Shown here: positions 16,721 to 26,923 of the stretch, in pieces | Layout: the number at the start of each line of letters is the position of its first letter | Numbering within the stretch: position 1 is the first letter of the stretch | Source of the DNA: Rubrivivax sp. | GTDB lineage: Bacteria > Pseudomonadota > Gammaproteobacteria > Burkholderiales > Burkholderiaceae_C | Reading direction: 5' to 3' | Assembly (NCBI GenBank): GCA_016789955.1 | Contig: JAEUPB010000018.1 | Coordinates: 62,001 to 126,000 of the forward strand | Length of the DNA: 64,000 nt | Program-made: the position numbers and the translations under genes | Notes under the pieces: generated by a model | Told to the model about the DNA's origin: nothing | The model's input: the letters and a program-made list of their open reading frames with translations, nothing else | Databases searched by the model: none

Positions 16721-19018
16721 TTACGCCACCACGTGGTCCGCCACCGCCAGCGCCGTCATGTTGACGACGCGGCGCACTGTGGCCGAGGGCGTCAGGATGT
16801 GCACCGGCAGCGCCGCGCCGAGCAGGATCGGCCCGACCGTGACGCCGTGGCCGCCGGTCATCTTCAGCACGTTGAACAGGATGTTCGCGGCGTCGATGTT
16901 GGGCAGCACGAGCAGGTTCGCGCTGCCGCTGAGGGTGCTGTCGGGCAGGTAGGCGGCACGCACCGACTCCGAGAGCGCCGCGTCGCCGTGCATCTCGCCG
17001 TCGCAGGGGATGTGCGGCGCGCGCTGCACGAACAGGTCGCGCGCGGCGCGCATGCGGCGCGCCGAGGCGCGCGCCGACGAACCGAACACCGAGTGCGAGA
17101 GGAACGCGACCTTCGGCGGCATGCCGAAGCGCTGCACCTCGGCGGCGGCCATCAGCGCGATGTCGGCCAGGTCTTCGGCGCTCGGCTCCTCGTTGACGAA
17201 GGTGTCGGCGATGAACAGCGTATGCTCGTCCAGCAGCACGGCGTTCATCGTGGCGAAGGTGCGCGCGCCGGGCTTCAGGCCGATCACGCCCTTGATGTGC
17301 TCGAGGTGCGCGTCGTAGCGGCCGACGAGGCCGGTCAGCAGGCCCTGCGCCTCGCCGCGCTTGACCATCAGCGCGCCGATCAGCGTGTTCGAGCGGCGCA
17401 CCGCGGCCTTGGCGGCCTCGGGCGTCACGCCCTCGCGGCCCATCAGCTTGTGGTACTGCTCCCAGTAGCTGCGGAAGCGGCTGTCGTTCTCGGGGTCGAC
17501 GAGCTCGAAATCGCGCCCGGCCTCCAGCCGCAGGCCGGCACGCTCGATGCGCATCTTGATCACGCCGGGCCGGCCGATCAGGATCGGCTGCGCCAGGCCT
17601 TCCTCGCGCACCACCTGCACCGCGCGCAGCACGCGCTCGTCCTCGCCCTCGGCGTAGACGATGCGCGCCGGGTGCGCGCGCGCGGTGGCGAACACCGGGC
17701 GCATCACCATGCCGGTCTGGTAGACGAAGCGGCCCAGCGACTGCCTGTAGGCGTCGTGGTCGGTGATCGGCCGCGTGGCGACGCCCGATTCGGCCGCGGC
17801 GCGCGCCACCGCCGGTGCGATGCGCAGGATGAGCCGCGCGTCGAAGGGCTTGGGGATGATGTAGTCGGGGCCGAAGGTCAGTTCCTGCCCCGGGTAGGCC
17901 GCCGCCACTTCCGACGGCGTCTCGGTCTTGGCCAGATCGGCAATCTCGCGCACGCACGCGAGCTTCATGCTCTCGGTGATCTTCGTGGCACCGCAATCGA
18001 GCGCGCCGCGGAAGATGTACGGGAAGCACAGGACGTTGTTGACCTGGTTGGCGTAATCGCTGCGCCCGGTGGCCACGATGCAGTCGGGACGCGCGGCCTT
18101 GGCCAGCTCGGGCCGGATCTCGGGCTCTGGGTTGGCGAGCGCCAGGATGATGGGCTTGTCGGCCATGGTCTTGACCATCTCGCCGGAGAGCACGCCGGCG
18201 GCCGAGCAGCCGAGGAACACGTCGGCGCCCTTGACCACGTCGGCCAGCGTGCGCGCCTCGGTGCGCTGGCAGTAGCGCAGCTTGCTCTCGTCGATCTTCG
18301 CGAAGTCCTCGCGGCCCTCGCGCACCACGCCGCGGGAGTCGACCATGTAGATGTGCTCGCGCTTCACGCCCAGGCCCACCATCACGTCGAGGCAGGCGAT
18401 CGCCGCGGCGCCGGCGCCCGACACGGCGACCTTGACCTCGCCGATGCGTTTGCCCACCAGTTCCAGGCCGTTCAGCAGCGCCGCCGCGCTGATGATCGCG
18501 GTGCCGTGCTGGTCGTCATGGAACACCGGGATGTTCATGCGCTCGCGCAGCTTGCGCTCGATGTAGAAGCACTCGGGCGCCTTGATGTCCTCGAGGTTCA
18601 CCCCGCCGAGCGTCGGCTCCAGCGCCGCGATGATGTCGACCAGCTTGTCGGGGTCGCGCTCGGCCAGCTCGATGTCGAACACGTCGATGCCGGCGAACTT
18701 CTTGAACAGGCAGCCCTTGCCTTCCATCACCGGCTTGCCGGCCAGCGGCCCGATGTCGCCCAGGCCCAGCACCGCGGTGCCGTTGGTGACCACGCCGACG
18801 AGGTTGCCGCGCGACGTGTACTCGGCCGCGAGGTGCGGTTCCTGCTCGATCGCCAGGCAGGCATACGCCACGCCGGGCGAGTAGGCGAGCGACAGGTCGC
18901 GCTGGTTCGACAGCGGCTTGGTCGGCGTGACCGAGATCTTCCCGCGCGACGGGCTGCGGTGGTATTCGAGGGCGGCCTCGCGCAGCGCCTGTTCGGCGGC
19001 GGACAGCGTCTTGTCCAT
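16721..19018 (-). CDS. maeB: NADP-dependent malic enzyme with phosphotransacetylase-like tail
   Basis: 765 residues, the length of the long MaeB type. The N-terminal half has the malic enzyme core: [51 protein letters not shown] and the NADP-binding [11 protein letters not shown] motif. The C-terminal part (from about residue 440) resembles phosphate acetyltransferase; in MaeB it is regulatory and binds acetyl-CoA rather than catalysing transfer. The enzyme oxidatively decarboxylates malate to pyruvate and makes NADPH. GGAGA lies upstream. It follows pgk on the same strand after a gap that holds a hairpin. Very secure. Confidence 0.95.
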   Translation of the reverse strand: MDKTLSAAEQALREAALEYHRSPSRGKISVTPTKPLSNQRDLSLAYSPGVAYACLAIEQEPHLAAEYTSRGNLVGVVTNGTAVLGLGDIGPLAGKPVMEGKGCLFKKFAGIDVFDIELAERDPDKLVDIIAALEPTLGGVNLEDIKAPECFYIERKLRERMNIPVFHDDQHGTAIISAAALLNGLELVGKRIGEVKVAVSGAGAAAIACLDVMVGLGVKREHIYMVDSRGVVREGREDFAKIDESKLRYCQRTEARTLADVVKGADVFLGCSAAGVLSGEMVKTMADKPIILALANPEPEIRPELAKAARPDCIVATGRSDYANQVNNVLCFPYIFRGALDCGATKITESMKLACVREIADLAKTETPSEVAAAYPGQELTFGPDYIIPKPFDARLILRIAPAVARAAAESGVATRPITDHDAYRQSLGRFVYQTGMVMRPVFATARAHPARIVYAEGEDERVLRAVQVVREEGLAQPILIGRPGVIKMRIERAGLRLEAGRDFELVDPENDSRFRSYWEQYHKLMGREGVTPEAAKAAVRRSNTLIGALMVKRGEAQGLLTGLVGRYDAHLEHIKGVIGLKPGARTFATMNAVLLDEHTLFIADTFVNEEPSAEDLADIALMAAAEVQRFGMPPKVAFLSHSVFGSSARASARRMRAARDLFVQRAPHIPCDGEMHGDAALSESVRAAYLPDSTLSGSANLLVLPNIDAANILFNVLKMTGGHGVTVGPILLGAALPVHILTPSATVRRVVNMTALAVADHVVA

Positions 19019-19100
19019 GCTTGTCTCCGGGGCAGGATGGTCGACGCCCGAGCGTACGCCCGTTTCCGGGCCGTCACCTATCGGGAAACCTTCAGTCCCG

Positions 19101-19118
19101 GCGCGCCCCGCGGCGCGC
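19101..19118 (-). terminator. Stem-loop downstream of pgk
   Basis: Perfect 7-bp stem (GCGCGCC / GGCGCGC) with a 4-nt loop, starting 5 nt after the pgk stop codon. It lacks a U-tract but its position suits transcription termination or mRNA 3' end protection. Confidence 0.45.
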
Positions 19119-19123
19119 GAGCA

Positions 19124-20329
19124 TCAGCCGGCCGCGCGCTTCTCCAGGATCTCGAACGCCGGCAGCGTCTTGCCCTCGAGCACCTCGAGGAAGGCGCCGC
19201 CGCCGGTGGAGATGTAGCCGACGTCGCCTTCGATGCCGTACTTGGCGATGGCCGCCAGCGTGTCGCCGCCGCCGGCGATGGAGAACCCGGGACTCTCCGC
19301 GATGGCCCGCGCGATCGCCTCGGTGCCGTGCGAGAACGCGTCGAACTCGAACACGCCCACCGGGCCGTTCCAGACGATGGTGCCGGCGCCCTTCAGCTGC
19401 TCGGCCAGCCGGGCCGCGGTCTGCGGGCCGATGTCGAGGATCATCTCGTCGGCCGCCACGTCGGCCACGGCCTTCACGGTGGCCGTGGCGTCGGCCTTGA
19501 ACTCGCGCGCCACCACCACGTCGGTGGGGATGGGCACCTCCGCGCCGCGCGCCTTCATCGTCTCGATCACCGTGCGCGCGTCGGCCAGCAGGTCGGGCTC
19601 GGCCAGGCTCTTGCCGATCGGCAGCCCAGCAGCGAGCAGGAAGGTGTTGGCGATGCCGCCACCGACGATCAGGCCGTCGACCTTCGAGGCCAGGCTCTGC
19701 AGGATCGTGAGCTTCGTCGAGACCTTGCTGCCGGCGACGATGGCCACCAGCGGCCGCTTCGGCTGCGCCAGCGCCTTCGTCAGCGCGTCGATCTCGGCCG
19801 CCAGCAGCGGGCCGGCGCAGGCCACGGCGGCGTGTTGCGCGATGCCGTAGGTGCTGGCCTCGGCACGGTGCGCGGTGCCGAAGGCGTCGTGCACGAAGAC
19901 GTCGCACAGCGCCGCCATCTGGCGCGCCAGCGCCTCGTTGTTCTTCTTCTCGCCCTTGTTGAGCCGGCAGTTCTCGAGCATCACCAGCTGCCCGGGCTGC
20001 ACAGCCACCCCGCCGGTCCAGTTGGAGACCAGCGGCACGCCCGCGGCCCAGGCGCCGCCGAGCAGTTCGCCCAGGCGCGCGGCCACCGGGGCCAGCGTGT
20101 CCTCGGGCTTGAACTCGCCCTCGGTGGGCCTGCCCAGGTGCGAGGTGACCATCACCGCCGCGCCGGCGTCCAGCGCCATGCGGATGCACGGCAGCGACGC
20201 GCGGATGCGGGTGTCGTCGGTGATGCGGCCGCTGTCGTCCTGCGGCACGTTGAGGTCGGCGCGGATGAAGACGCGGCGGCCGGCGACGCGGCCGGCGGCG
20301 ATCAGGTCGGCGAAGCGCAGGATGTTCAT
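19124..20329 (-). CDS. pgk: Phosphoglycerate kinase
   Basis: 401 residues, normal length. Signatures in order: RADLNVP near the N-terminus, TSHLGRP, the substrate-binding arginine loop in [27 protein letters not shown], the DIGPQTA nucleotide loop, [10 protein letters not shown], and GGGDTLAAI near the end. It converts 1,3-bisphosphoglycerate and ADP to 3-phosphoglycerate and ATP. It lies 14 nt after azlD and a -10-like GACACT sits in that gap, so it may be transcribed both with azlCD and alone. Certain call. Confidence 0.97.
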   Translation of the reverse strand: MNILRFADLIAAGRVAGRRVFIRADLNVPQDDSGRITDDTRIRASLPCIRMALDAGAAVMVTSHLGRPTEGEFKPEDTLAPVAARLGELLGGAWAAGVPLVSNWTGGVAVQPGQLVMLENCRLNKGEKKNNEALARQMAALCDVFVHDAFGTAHRAEASTYGIAQHAAVACAGPLLAAEIDALTKALAQPKRPLVAIVAGSKVSTKLTILQSLASKVDGLIVGGGIANTFLLAAGLPIGKSLAEPDLLADARTVIETMKARGAEVPIPTDVVVAREFKADATATVKAVADVAADEMILDIGPQTAARLAEQLKGAGTIVWNGPVGVFEFDAFSHGTEAIARAIAESPGFSIAGGGDTLAAIAKYGIEGDVGYISTGGGAFLEVLEGKTLPAFEILEKRAAG

Positions 20330-20335
20330 GCCGTG

Positions 20336-20341
20336 AGTGTC
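20336..20341 (-). promoter_or_regulatory. -10-like hexamer GACACT next to pgk start
   Basis: On the minus strand GACACT ends 6 nt before the pgk ATG and overlaps the azlD-pgk gap. It may give pgk its own short-leader transcript. Confidence 0.3.
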
Positions 20342-20343
20342 GC

Positions 20344-20673
20344 TCACCAGCCCAGGCCCAGCCGCAGCGCCGCCATCACCGCGCCGCCGCAGACGATGGT
20401 GCCGAGGATGCCGCGGCGCCAGAACCACCAGGCCGCGCCGGCCGCCGCCGCGTACAGGCGCGCGTCGCGCCAGGTGCCGATCAGCTGGCCCTGCGTCATC
20501 ACGAGGTCGGGCGCGACCACGGCCACCAGCGCGGCCAGCGGCGCGTAGCGCAGCCCCTGCTGCAGCCAGCGCGGGATCGGGATCTCGCGTTCGGGCAGCA
20601 CGAAGAAGCCGCGCGTGAGCAGCGTGATCACCGCCAGGCCGGCGATGGCGATCGAGGTGTGCCAGGTGTCCAT
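20344..20673 (-). CDS. azlD: AzlD-family branched-chain amino acid exporter subunit
   Basis: 109 residues with three or four hydrophobic helices and the family's [11 protein letters not shown] motif near residue 20. AzlD is the small partner of AzlC; the pair exports branched-chain amino acids, as in BrnFE. It lies 3 nt downstream of azlC, so the two are co-translated. The next gene on the strand is pgk. Confidence 0.88.
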   Translation of the reverse strand: MDTWHTSIAIAGLAVITLLTRGFFVLPEREIPIPRWLQQGLRYAPLAALVAVVAPDLVMTQGQLIGTWRDARLYAAAAGAAWWFWRRGILGTIVCGGAVMAALRLGLGW

Positions 20674-20676
20674 CCT

Positions 20677-21402
20677 TCAGGTGCGGTCGTCGGCGGGCAG
20701 GGCCGGTCGTGCGGTGTGGCGGTCGACGAGCAGGCCGGCCGTGACGGCCGCGGCGATGGCCACGACGATGTTCAGCTTCAACGGCAGCGCATAGGCCGCC
20801 ACCGCGGCAGCCCCGGCCACGCCGGCGGCGATCCACGACGCACGGTCCACCAGCAGCGAGCAGGTCAGCCCCAGCAGCGCCAGCGTGCCGGCGAAGCCCA
20901 GCCCCCAGTGCAGCGGGATGCTGCCGGCCAGCAGCAGCCCGGCGATCGACGCCACGTGCCACGAGCCGGCGTTCACCGCGATGCCGCCCCACACGTAGGG
21001 CAGCTGCTCCGGCGCCGGCACGGGCTCGGGGAATCGGCGCATGAAGAGCACGAAGCTCAGGTCGGCCGTCAGGTAGGACAGCAGCGCGCGCCGGGCCCGC
21101 GGATATGGCCGCCAGTAAGGCCGCCACTGCGCGCTGAAGATGACGAAGCGCAGGTTCACGCAGGCTGCGGTGGCCCACACCACCCACAGCGGCGCGCCGC
21201 TGATGAGCAGCGGCAGCACGGCGAGCTGCGCGCTCGCGGCGAACACGACCAGCGACATGAACAGCGCCAGCCCGAAGGGCAGGCCGCTCTGGATCATCGC
21301 GACGCCGGTCACGAGGCCCCAGGCGGCGATGCCGGGGGCGACCGACAGCATGTCGGTGGCGCCGCGCCGGAACTCCGGATGGCGCCAGGGAGGCAAGGAC
21401 AT
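20677..21402 (-). CDS. azlC: AzlC-family branched-chain amino acid exporter subunit
   Basis: 241 residues from ATG at 21402. A start 14 codons earlier is open, but the -10-like GACAAT 8 nt before 21402 favours the shorter form. The AzlC pattern is present: [22 protein letters not shown] at the start, [22 protein letters not shown] and repeated hydrophobic helices throughout. It is the large subunit of the AzlCD inner-membrane exporter for leucine, isoleucine and valine, or analogues. azlD follows 3 nt later. Confidence 0.9.
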   Translation of the reverse strand: MSLPPWRHPEFRRGATDMLSVAPGIAAWGLVTGVAMIQSGLPFGLALFMSLVVFAASAQLAVLPLLISGAPLWVVWATAACVNLRFVIFSAQWRPYWRPYPRARRALLSYLTADLSFVLFMRRFPEPVPAPEQLPYVWGGIAVNAGSWHVASIAGLLLAGSIPLHWGLGFAGTLALLGLTCSLLVDRASWIAAGVAGAAAVAAYALPLKLNIVVAIAAAVTAGLLVDRHTARPALPADDRT

Positions 21403-21410
21403 CGGCGGGC

Positions 21411-21416
21411 ATTGTC
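21411..21416 (-). promoter_or_regulatory. -10-like hexamer GACAAT next to azlC start
   Basis: GACAAT on the minus strand, 8 nt before the azlC ATG, with no Shine-Dalgarno in between. Fits the recurrent short-leader arrangement. Confidence 0.35.
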
Positions 21417-21481
21417 GCAGCCCGCCTGCGCGGCGCCAGGTCACGAACAGCCGGTCGTGCCGGCCGTCGGGACCCGCGGCG

Positions 21482-22252
21482 TCACTCCTTGCGGATGGTG
21501 CCGCTGCCCATCACCGTGCTGCGCACGGTGGCGGCGTTGCCGCGGTACTTCACGTCGCCGCTGCCGGCCACCGTGGCGCTGAGCGACTTGTTGGCGGTGA
21601 CCTTCGCATCGCCGCTGCCGGCGATGGAGACCGTCACGTCGTCGGCCACCAGCTCGGTGAGCACGGCGTCGCCGCTGCCGGCGATGCTCAGCTTCACCTG
21701 GCGCGCCGCACCGTCGCCGCGCACGTTGCCGCTGCCGGCGATGCTCACCTCCAGCGCATCGGCCTGCAGCGCCTTCAGCGCGACGTCGCCGCTGCCGGCA
21801 ACGGAGAACTTCAGCAGCGGTGTCTTCAGGCCGTCGATGCGGATCTCGCCAGCCCCGGAACTGGCCACGGCGCTGAGCTTGACCACGTCGACCGAGACCT
21901 TGATCGGCGTGCGCGTGGACACCGACTCGCCCTTCTTCATGCGCACCTTCAGCGTGCGGCCTTCGACCATCGTCTCGATCAGCGGGAGCACGTTGTCATC
22001 CGCAGAGATGCTCACGGCTTCGCGCGCGGCCTGGCGCACCTCCAGCGTCATCGAGCCGTTGATCGCGATGCCGTCGAAGTCGACGACGTTGCGGGTCTCC
22101 GTGGCGACCGTGCCGGAGCCGCGCGTGGCGGCATCGGCCTGCGGCGCGGCGATGGCCAGCCCGATCGACAGCACGAGCGGCGGCAGCAGGGCGGCCATCC
22201 GACCGATCAGCGAGGCGGCTTGAGGCAGGGGGGCGGCGATGGAGAGGGACAT
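21482..22252 (-). CDS. DUF2807 (GIN-domain) secreted beta-helix protein
   Basis: 256 residues with an N-terminal hydrophobic segment and a likely cleavage after QADA at about residue 41. The mature part is a DUF2807 domain: short strands separated by the repeated turn (V/I)AGSGD, seen about seven times at spacings of 18-22 residues, which predicts a right-handed beta-helix. DUF2807 proteins are putative auto-transporter adhesins or surface binding proteins; no biochemical role is established. It stands between azlC and a small lipoprotein gene on the same strand. Family call secure, function unknown. Confidence 0.82.
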   Translation of the reverse strand: MSLSIAAPLPQAASLIGRMAALLPPLVLSIGLAIAAPQADAATRGSGTVATETRNVVDFDGIAINGSMTLEVRQAAREAVSISADDNVLPLIETMVEGRTLKVRMKKGESVSTRTPIKVSVDVVKLSAVASSGAGEIRIDGLKTPLLKFSVAGSGDVALKALQADALEVSIAGSGNVRGDGAARQVKLSIAGSGDAVLTELVADDVTVSIAGSGDAKVTANKSLSATVAGSGDVKYRGNAATVRSTVMGSGTIRKE

Positions 22253-22395
22253 GGCGGGGACTCCGGCTTCGATGGCTGCGCATGGTGCGCGGCATCTCCG
22301 GTGCCTGCCAGCAGGTTGCGACGCGTTGCGCGTGGCGGCGACGAACCGTGCGTCGCGGAAGGCGGCACGGTCGGGTTCCGCCGGCCCGCGGGCGC

Positions 22396-22770
22396 TCAGC
22401 CCTTCTTGTGCTTGTCCGCGGCCTTGCCGGCCTTGGGCGCGGGGCCGTGCTCGTCGCCGGAAGCTTCTTCGTCGCTTTCGCCGGCTTTCGCTGACGACGG
22501 CACGCCCTGCGGCGTGACCGGCTCGATCTTGTTCTCGCGCATGTAGTCGTTCATCTCGCGCCAGCCGGCGAAGACGGCGGCCTTGTCGGCCTTGCGGTTC
22601 ATCTGGTAGCAGTCCTCGAGCGCGCGGGCCGCGTGGCGGCAGGCGCCGCCGATGGCCTTGCCCTCGGCCTCGCGCCGGGCGTTCTCCGCCGCCGGCGACT
22701 CGATGCCGAGCTGGTCGCAGCCGGCCAGCCAGACGGCAGCAGCGAGCAGGGGCAGCACGAGACGTGGCAT
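22396..22770 (-). CDS. Small hypothetical lipoprotein
   Basis: 124 residues with a lipobox VWLAGC and lipidated Cys18, so it is probably anchored in a membrane facing the periplasm. The middle holds two cysteines (in GGACRHA and LEDCYQM) in a helical segment, which may form a disulfide; the tail is Lys/Glu-rich and probably disordered. I do not recognise a family beyond lipoprotein. A -10-like GATAAC lies 6 nt before the ATG. It sits just downstream of fmt on the same strand. Confidence 0.72.
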   Translation of the reverse strand: MPRLVLPLLAAAVWLAGCDQLGIESPAAENARREAEGKAIGGACRHAARALEDCYQMNRKADKAAVFAGWREMNDYMRENKIEPVTPQGVPSSAKAGESDEEASGDEHGPAPKAGKAADKHKKG

Positions 22771-22776
22771 GCCGTC

Positions 22777-22782
22777 GTTATC
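22777..22782 (-). promoter_or_regulatory. -10-like hexamer GATAAC next to lipoprotein start
   Basis: GATAAC on the minus strand ends 6 nt before the ATG at 22770. Weak -10 match; one of the recurrent short-leader sites. Confidence 0.25.
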
Positions 22783-22816
22783 GGCCCGGCTGGCCGCGGA
22801 CTTGAGCGCCGATCCG

Positions 22817-23779
22817 TCAGCCCAGGCGCGTTCCCGGAGCGACCTCGCGCGAGCGCAGAAATGCGCGGATGTCCAGCCGCCGGCCGCCGGCGGGTTGCAC
22901 CTCGAGCAGCGCCAGCGGGCCGTCCCCGCACGCCACCGCCAACCCGCCTTCCGACGAGGGCAGCACGGTGCCGGGAGCCGCGGCGACGCCCGGGTCGGCA
23001 TCCCCCAGCGGCCGCGCCCGCCAGACCTTGAGCACCGCACCGTCGAGCGTGGTCTGGGCACCCGGGAACGGGTCGAAGGCGCGGATCCGGCGCTCGATCT
23101 CGGCGGCCGGCCGCGACCAGTCGATGCGCGCTTCGGCCTTGTCGATCTTGTGGGCGTAGGTGATGCCTGCCTGGGGCTGCGCCTGCGGCGCCAGGCGGCC
23201 TTCGGCGGCGAGCTGCAGCGCCTGCACCACGAGGCGGCCGCCGAGGGCGGCGAGGCGATCGTGCAGCGTGCCGGTGGTCTCGTCGGCGGCGAGATCGACG
23301 CTCTCGGCGAGCAGCATCGGCCCGGTGTCCAGCCCCGCGTCCATCTGCATGATGGTGATGCCGGAGCGGGCGTCGCCGGCCTCCACGGCGCGGTGGATGG
23401 GCGCTGCGCCGCGCCACCGTGGGAGCAGCGAGGCGTGCACGTTGATGCAGCCCAGCCGCGGCAGCACCAGCACCCAGGGCGGCAGCAGCAGGCCGTAGGC
23501 GGCCACGATCATCACGTCGGGGGCTGCGCGCTCCAGAGCGGCTCTTGCCTCGCGCGCGTCGTCCGGGAAGCGGCCGTCCAGCTTCAGGCTGCGCGGCTGC
23601 GCGACCGCCAGGCCGTGTTCCAGCGCCCAGGCCTTCACCGGCGACGCCTGCAGCTTCAGGCCGCGGCCGGCGGGCCGGTCGGGTTGCGTCAACACGAGCA
23701 CGATGTCGTGCCCTGCCGAATGGAGCGCCTCGAGCGAGGCGCGAGCGAACTCCGGCGTGCCGGCGAAGACGACCTTCAC
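22817..23779 (-). CDS. fmt: Methionyl-tRNA formyltransferase
   Basis: 320 residues from a GTG start, normal length. It has the N-terminal [10 protein letters not shown] strand, the formyl-folate site with [15 protein letters not shown], and [17 protein letters not shown], all diagnostic of Fmt, plus the C-terminal tRNA-binding beta-barrel. It formylates initiator Met-tRNA using 10-formyl-tetrahydrofolate. It lies 22 nt downstream of def, the partner that later removes the formyl group, in the standard def-fmt order. Confidence 0.96.
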   Translation of the reverse strand: MKVVFAGTPEFARASLEALHSAGHDIVLVLTQPDRPAGRGLKLQASPVKAWALEHGLAVAQPRSLKLDGRFPDDAREARAALERAAPDVMIVAAYGLLLPPWVLVLPRLGCINVHASLLPRWRGAAPIHRAVEAGDARSGITIMQMDAGLDTGPMLLAESVDLAADETTGTLHDRLAALGGRLVVQALQLAAEGRLAPQAQPQAGITYAHKIDKAEARIDWSRPAAEIERRIRAFDPFPGAQTTLDGAVLKVWRARPLGDADPGVAAAPGTVLPSSEGGLAVACGDGPLALLEVQPAGGRRLDIRAFLRSREVAPGTRLG

Positions 23780-23801
23780 GCAGCGCTCCGGTGCCGTGGC
23801 G

Positions 23802-24317
23802 TCACGCGGCCTTCTGGGCCTCGCGGGCGCGCTTGAGCAGCCGCGTGCGGATGCGGTCGCGCTTCAAGGCGCTCAGGTACTCGACGAACACCTTGCCGAC
23901 GAGGTGGTCCATCTCGTGCTGCACGCACACCGCGGTCAGCCCTTCGGCATCCATCTCGAAGGTGTCGCCGTCGCGGTTCAGCGCGCGTACCGTCACCTGA
24001 GCGTGGCGGGTGACCTTGTCGTAGATGGCCGGCACCGAGAGGCAGCCCTCCTCGGTGACCACCAGTTCCTCGCCGCGGCGCACGATCTCGGGGTTGATCA
24101 GCACGAGCGGCCGGTCGCGCGATTCGGAGGTGTCCATCACGATCACGCGCTCGTGCACGTCGACCTGGGTGGCCGCCAGCCCGACGCCTTCGGCGGCGTA
24201 CATGGTCTCCAGCATGTCCGCCACCAGGCGGCGGATGCGCTCGTCGACCGCCGCCACGGGCGCCGCCACGCGGTGCAGGCGGGGATCGGGATAGTGCAGG
24301 ATGGTCAGCTGGGGCAT
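23802..24317 (-). CDS. def: Peptide deformylase
   Basis: 171 residues from the ATG at 24317, which gives the usual [11 protein letters not shown] start; a start 24 codons earlier is open but unsupported. All three metal-site motifs are present: GVGLAATQ at 44-51, EGCLS, and QHEMDH. The enzyme removes the N-formyl group from nascent proteins using Fe2+ (or Zn2+). It is first in the def-fmt pair and is divergent from the LysM gene, with a 204-nt shared upstream region. Confidence 0.96.
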   Translation of the reverse strand: MPQLTILHYPDPRLHRVAAPVAAVDERIRRLVADMLETMYAAEGVGLAATQVDVHERVIVMDTSESRDRPLVLINPEIVRRGEELVVTEEGCLSVPAIYDKVTRHAQVTVRALNRDGDTFEMDAEGLTAVCVQHEMDHLVGKVFVEYLSALKRDRIRTRLLKRAREAQKAA

Positions 24318-24409
24318 CGAGGCGTGCGTCTGGGTGGCGCTTCCGGCATTCGTGCAGCAAGCTCGCAACCGGTCGAAACAAGCCGCCACTTTCGTTGCGG
24401 CATCAAGGG

Positions 24410-24437
24410 TTTACGGGCAGAATCTGCGGGACAGTAT
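24410..24437 (+). promoter_or_regulatory. Possible sigma70 promoter for LysM-dprA genes
   Basis: TTTACG and CAGTAT are separated by 16 nt in the relatively AT-rich space between def and the LysM gene. Each matches consensus only partly. If real, it gives a leader of about 75 nt. Confidence 0.3.
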
Positions 24438-24521
24438 GAAGAATGCCGGGCGCGTTTTTCGAAACCCGGATTGTCGCATCGAGGGCGATGGCCGTGCCAC
24501 CGCCGGGAGACTGGAAGCCGC

Positions 24522-25688
24522 ATGAAGCCCCTGCACCGCCGCGCGACCCTCGCTGCCGGGTACGCACTCCTGACGCTCGGGCTCTCCGGCGCGGCCTTGG
24601 CGCAGCCCAACTTCCCGGTGTCGCCGCAGCAGCGCAGCACCGCGCAGCAGGTGGCCCAGGCCGGCGTGCCTCTGTCCGAACTGGCTCCCAACGCGCCCGA
24701 CTCGCACACCGTGCAGCGCGGCGACACGCTGTGGGACATCTCCAAGCTGTTCCTCAAGAGCCCCTGGCGCTGGCCGGAGCTCTGGGGCATGAACCTCGAG
24801 CAGATCCGCAACCCGCACCTCATCTACCCGGGGCAGGTGCTGGTGCTCGAGAAGTCGGGCGGCCGCGCCCGGCTGCGCGTGGGGCAACCGGCCGGCGAGG
24901 CACCGCCGTCGAACACCGTGAAGTTGTCGCCGCGCGTGCGGGAGCAGCTGCTCGAGAACGGCGCCATCGCGTCGATCCCGCTGCACCTGATCGGCCCGTT
25001 CCTGAACGAGGCGGTGGTCTTCAACGCCGGCGAGATGGACGAGTCGCCCCGCATCGTCGCCACCCAGGAAGGCCGCGTGATGGCCTCGCGTGGCGAGACC
25101 GCGTACGTGCGCGGCGACCTCAAGGGCGCGCGTGACTTCCGCGTGTTCCGCGCGCCGCAGCCGCTGCTCGATCCCGACACCAAGGAGGTGCTGGGCTTCG
25201 AGGGCGTCTATGTCGGCACGGCGCAACACGTGCGCGACGGCCAGGGCCGTCCCGGCGCCGGCAGCGCCGTGGTGCCGGTGCCGTCGACCTTCTCGGTCAG
25301 CAGCACCAAGCTCGAAGCGGGCGTGGGCGACCGGCTTTCGCCGGTGCCGCAGCGCGAGTTCGCGGCCTACGTGCCGCACGCGCCGAACAAGGCGCTCGGC
25401 GGGCGCATCATCTCCGTCTACGGAGAGGCGCTGGTCGCCGGTCAGAACCACATCGTCTCGCTGAACCGTGGCGCGCGCGATGGCGTCGAGCGCGGGCATG
25501 TGCTGGCGCTTTGGCGGGCCGGCCAGTTGACGGTGGACACCACGACGACACCGAAGTCCGCGATCCAACTGCCCGACGAACGGCACGGCCTGCTGTTCGT
25601 GTTCCGCGTCTTCGACCGCGTGTCCTACGCGCTCGTGCTGCAGGTGCAGGAGCCGGTGCAGGCCGGCGACCGCTTCACCCAACCCTGA
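24522..25688 (+). CDS. Secreted LysM-domain protein
   Basis: 388 residues. A signal peptide ends at about ALAQPNF. One LysM peptidoglycan-binding domain lies at about residues 62-110, with HTVQRGDTLWDISKLFL at its start and LIYPGQVLVL at its end. The long remainder has no domain I can name; proteins of this layout are common next to dprA in Burkholderiales. It is probably a periplasmic wall-binding protein. dprA follows after 52 nt. Confidence 0.87.
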   Translation: MKPLHRRATLAAGYALLTLGLSGAALAQPNFPVSPQQRSTAQQVAQAGVPLSELAPNAPDSHTVQRGDTLWDISKLFLKSPWRWPELWGMNLEQIRNPHLIYPGQVLVLEKSGGRARLRVGQPAGEAPPSNTVKLSPRVREQLLENGAIASIPLHLIGPFLNEAVVFNAGEMDESPRIVATQEGRVMASRGETAYVRGDLKGARDFRVFRAPQPLLDPDTKEVLGFEGVYVGTAQHVRDGQGRPGAGSAVVPVPSTFSVSSTKLEAGVGDRLSPVPQREFAAYVPHAPNKALGGRIISVYGEALVAGQNHIVSLNRGARDGVERGHVLALWRAGQLTVDTTTTPKSAIQLPDERHGLLFVFRVFDRVSYALVLQVQEPVQAGDRFTQP

Positions 25689-25691
25689 TCG

Positions 25692-25713
25692 GCAACCGCG
25701 GCTTCGCGGCTGC
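25692..25713 (+). terminator. Weak stem-loop after the LysM gene
   Basis: An imperfect 9-bp stem (GCA-A-CCGCG / CGCGG-C-TGC, one mismatch) with a 4-nt loop starts 4 nt after the stop. No T-run. It may be only a pause site before dprA. Confidence 0.25.
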
Positions 25714-25740
25714 CAGTAGCCTTCATCGGCGCAGCGGGCC

Positions 25741-26859
25741 GTGATCGAGTTCGACGAGTTCGCGGCCTGGTTCCGGATGCTGGAGACGCAGGGAGTCGGC
25801 CGAGACACGGCGCGTCGCCTGCTCGCGGCGCTGGGCGGCCCGGAGGATGTGCTGTCTGCGCCCGCCGCTGCCTTGAAGGAACTGGCCAGCCCGCGCGTGG
25901 CCGCGGCGCTGGGTCGCGTTCCCGAGACGTTCGACGCCCGGCTGCAGGCGGTGCGCGACTGGTGGCGTGGCGGCCAGGACCGCCATGTGACAGCCCTCGG
26001 TGACGCCGACTACCCGGCGACGCTGCTGGAGACGGCGGACCCGCCGCTCGTGCTCTACCTCTGCGGCGACCCCACGGCGCTCGCGGCCGAGGCGGTGGCC
26101 ATCGTCGGCAGCCGCCGGGCGACACCGCAGGGGCTGGCCAACGCGAAGCACTTCGCGCGCGTGCTCGGCGATGCGGGGCAGGTGGTCGTGTCGGGCCTGG
26201 CGCTGGGCATCGATGCCGCGGCGCACGAAGGGGCGCTGCTGGGCACGGGGCGCACGGTGGCCGTGGTCGGCTGCGGGCTCGACGAGGTGTACCCGCGCCG
26301 CCACCAGGCGCTGGCGGCACGCATCGAGGCCCGCGGGGCGCTGGTCAGCGAGTACGCGCCGGGCACGCCCGCGCTGGCCGAGCACTTCCCGCAGCGCAAC
26401 CGCATCATCGCGGGCCTGGCCCGCGGCACGCTGGTGGTGGAGGCGGCCCTGCAGTCGGGCTCGCTGATCACCGCGCGCCTGGCCAGCGAGTGCGGCCGCG
26501 AGGTCTACGCGCTGCCGGGTTCGATCCACGCCGAGCAGTCGCGCGGCTGCCATGCGTTGCTGCGCCAGGGCGCGATGCTGGTGGAGACGCCGCAGGACAT
26601 CCTCGACGACCTCGCGCCGATGCGCCCACGAGCCTCAACCCGCCCGGCCGCCGGCACGGACGCGCCGGTGCCGGAAGAGCGCATCGTCGACGACGCCTTG
26701 CTGCGCGCGCTGGGCACCGACATCCTTACCCTCGACCAGCTGCTGGACCGCACCGGCTGGCCCGTGGGCGACCTGCAGGCCCGCATGCTGGAACACGAGC
26801 TGTCGGGGTGTGTGGCGAGGTTGCCCGGGGGGCGGTTCCAGCGCATCCATCGGGCGTGA
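25741..26859 (+). CDS. dprA: DNA-processing protein DprA
   Basis: 372 residues from a GTG start. A SAM-like N-terminal region is followed by the Rossmann core with VAIVGSRRATPQG, VSGLALGIDAAAHEGAL, VVGCGLDEVYPRRH, FPQRNRIIAGLA and TLVVEAALQSGSLITA, all typical of DprA. The C-terminal winged-helix region (ILTLDQLLDRTGW) is present. DprA loads RecA on incoming single-stranded DNA in natural transformation. It stands in the usual neighbourhood with the LysM gene before it and smg after it. Confidence 0.95.
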   Translation: MIEFDEFAAWFRMLETQGVGRDTARRLLAALGGPEDVLSAPAAALKELASPRVAAALGRVPETFDARLQAVRDWWRGGQDRHVTALGDADYPATLLETADPPLVLYLCGDPTALAAEAVAIVGSRRATPQGLANAKHFARVLGDAGQVVVSGLALGIDAAAHEGALLGTGRTVAVVGCGLDEVYPRRHQALAARIEARGALVSEYAPGTPALAEHFPQRNRIIAGLARGTLVVEAALQSGSLITARLASECGREVYALPGSIHAEQSRGCHALLRQGAMLVETPQDILDDLAPMRPRASTRPAAGTDAPVPEERIVDDALLRALGTDILTLDQLLDRTGWPVGDLQARMLEHELSGCVARLPGGRFQRIHRA

Positions 26860-26910
26860 TGGCCGTGACGCGCTGCGCGCCGCCGCCGGCTGCGGGGCAG
26901 GCCGCTCGGG

Positions 26911-26916
26911 TATGAT
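26911..26916 (+). promoter_or_regulatory. -10 hexamer TATGAT next to smg start
   Basis: TATGAT (5 of 6 consensus) ends 7 nt before the ATG at 26924. It supports that ATG over the in-frame ATGs at 26912 and 26915, which lie inside the hexamer. Confidence 0.4.
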
Positions 26917-26923
26917 GGTTTTC

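Noticed and set aside
16022-20548. 1508-codon open frame on the plus strand
   Set aside because: It is the antisense shadow of maeB and pgk. The minus-strand proteins have clear catalytic motifs.
21482-22252. Regular GC-rich repeats that might suggest a CRISPR-like or tandem repeat array
   Set aside because: The repeats encode the GSGD turns of a DUF2807 protein and vary at the DNA level; there are no spacers or cas genes.
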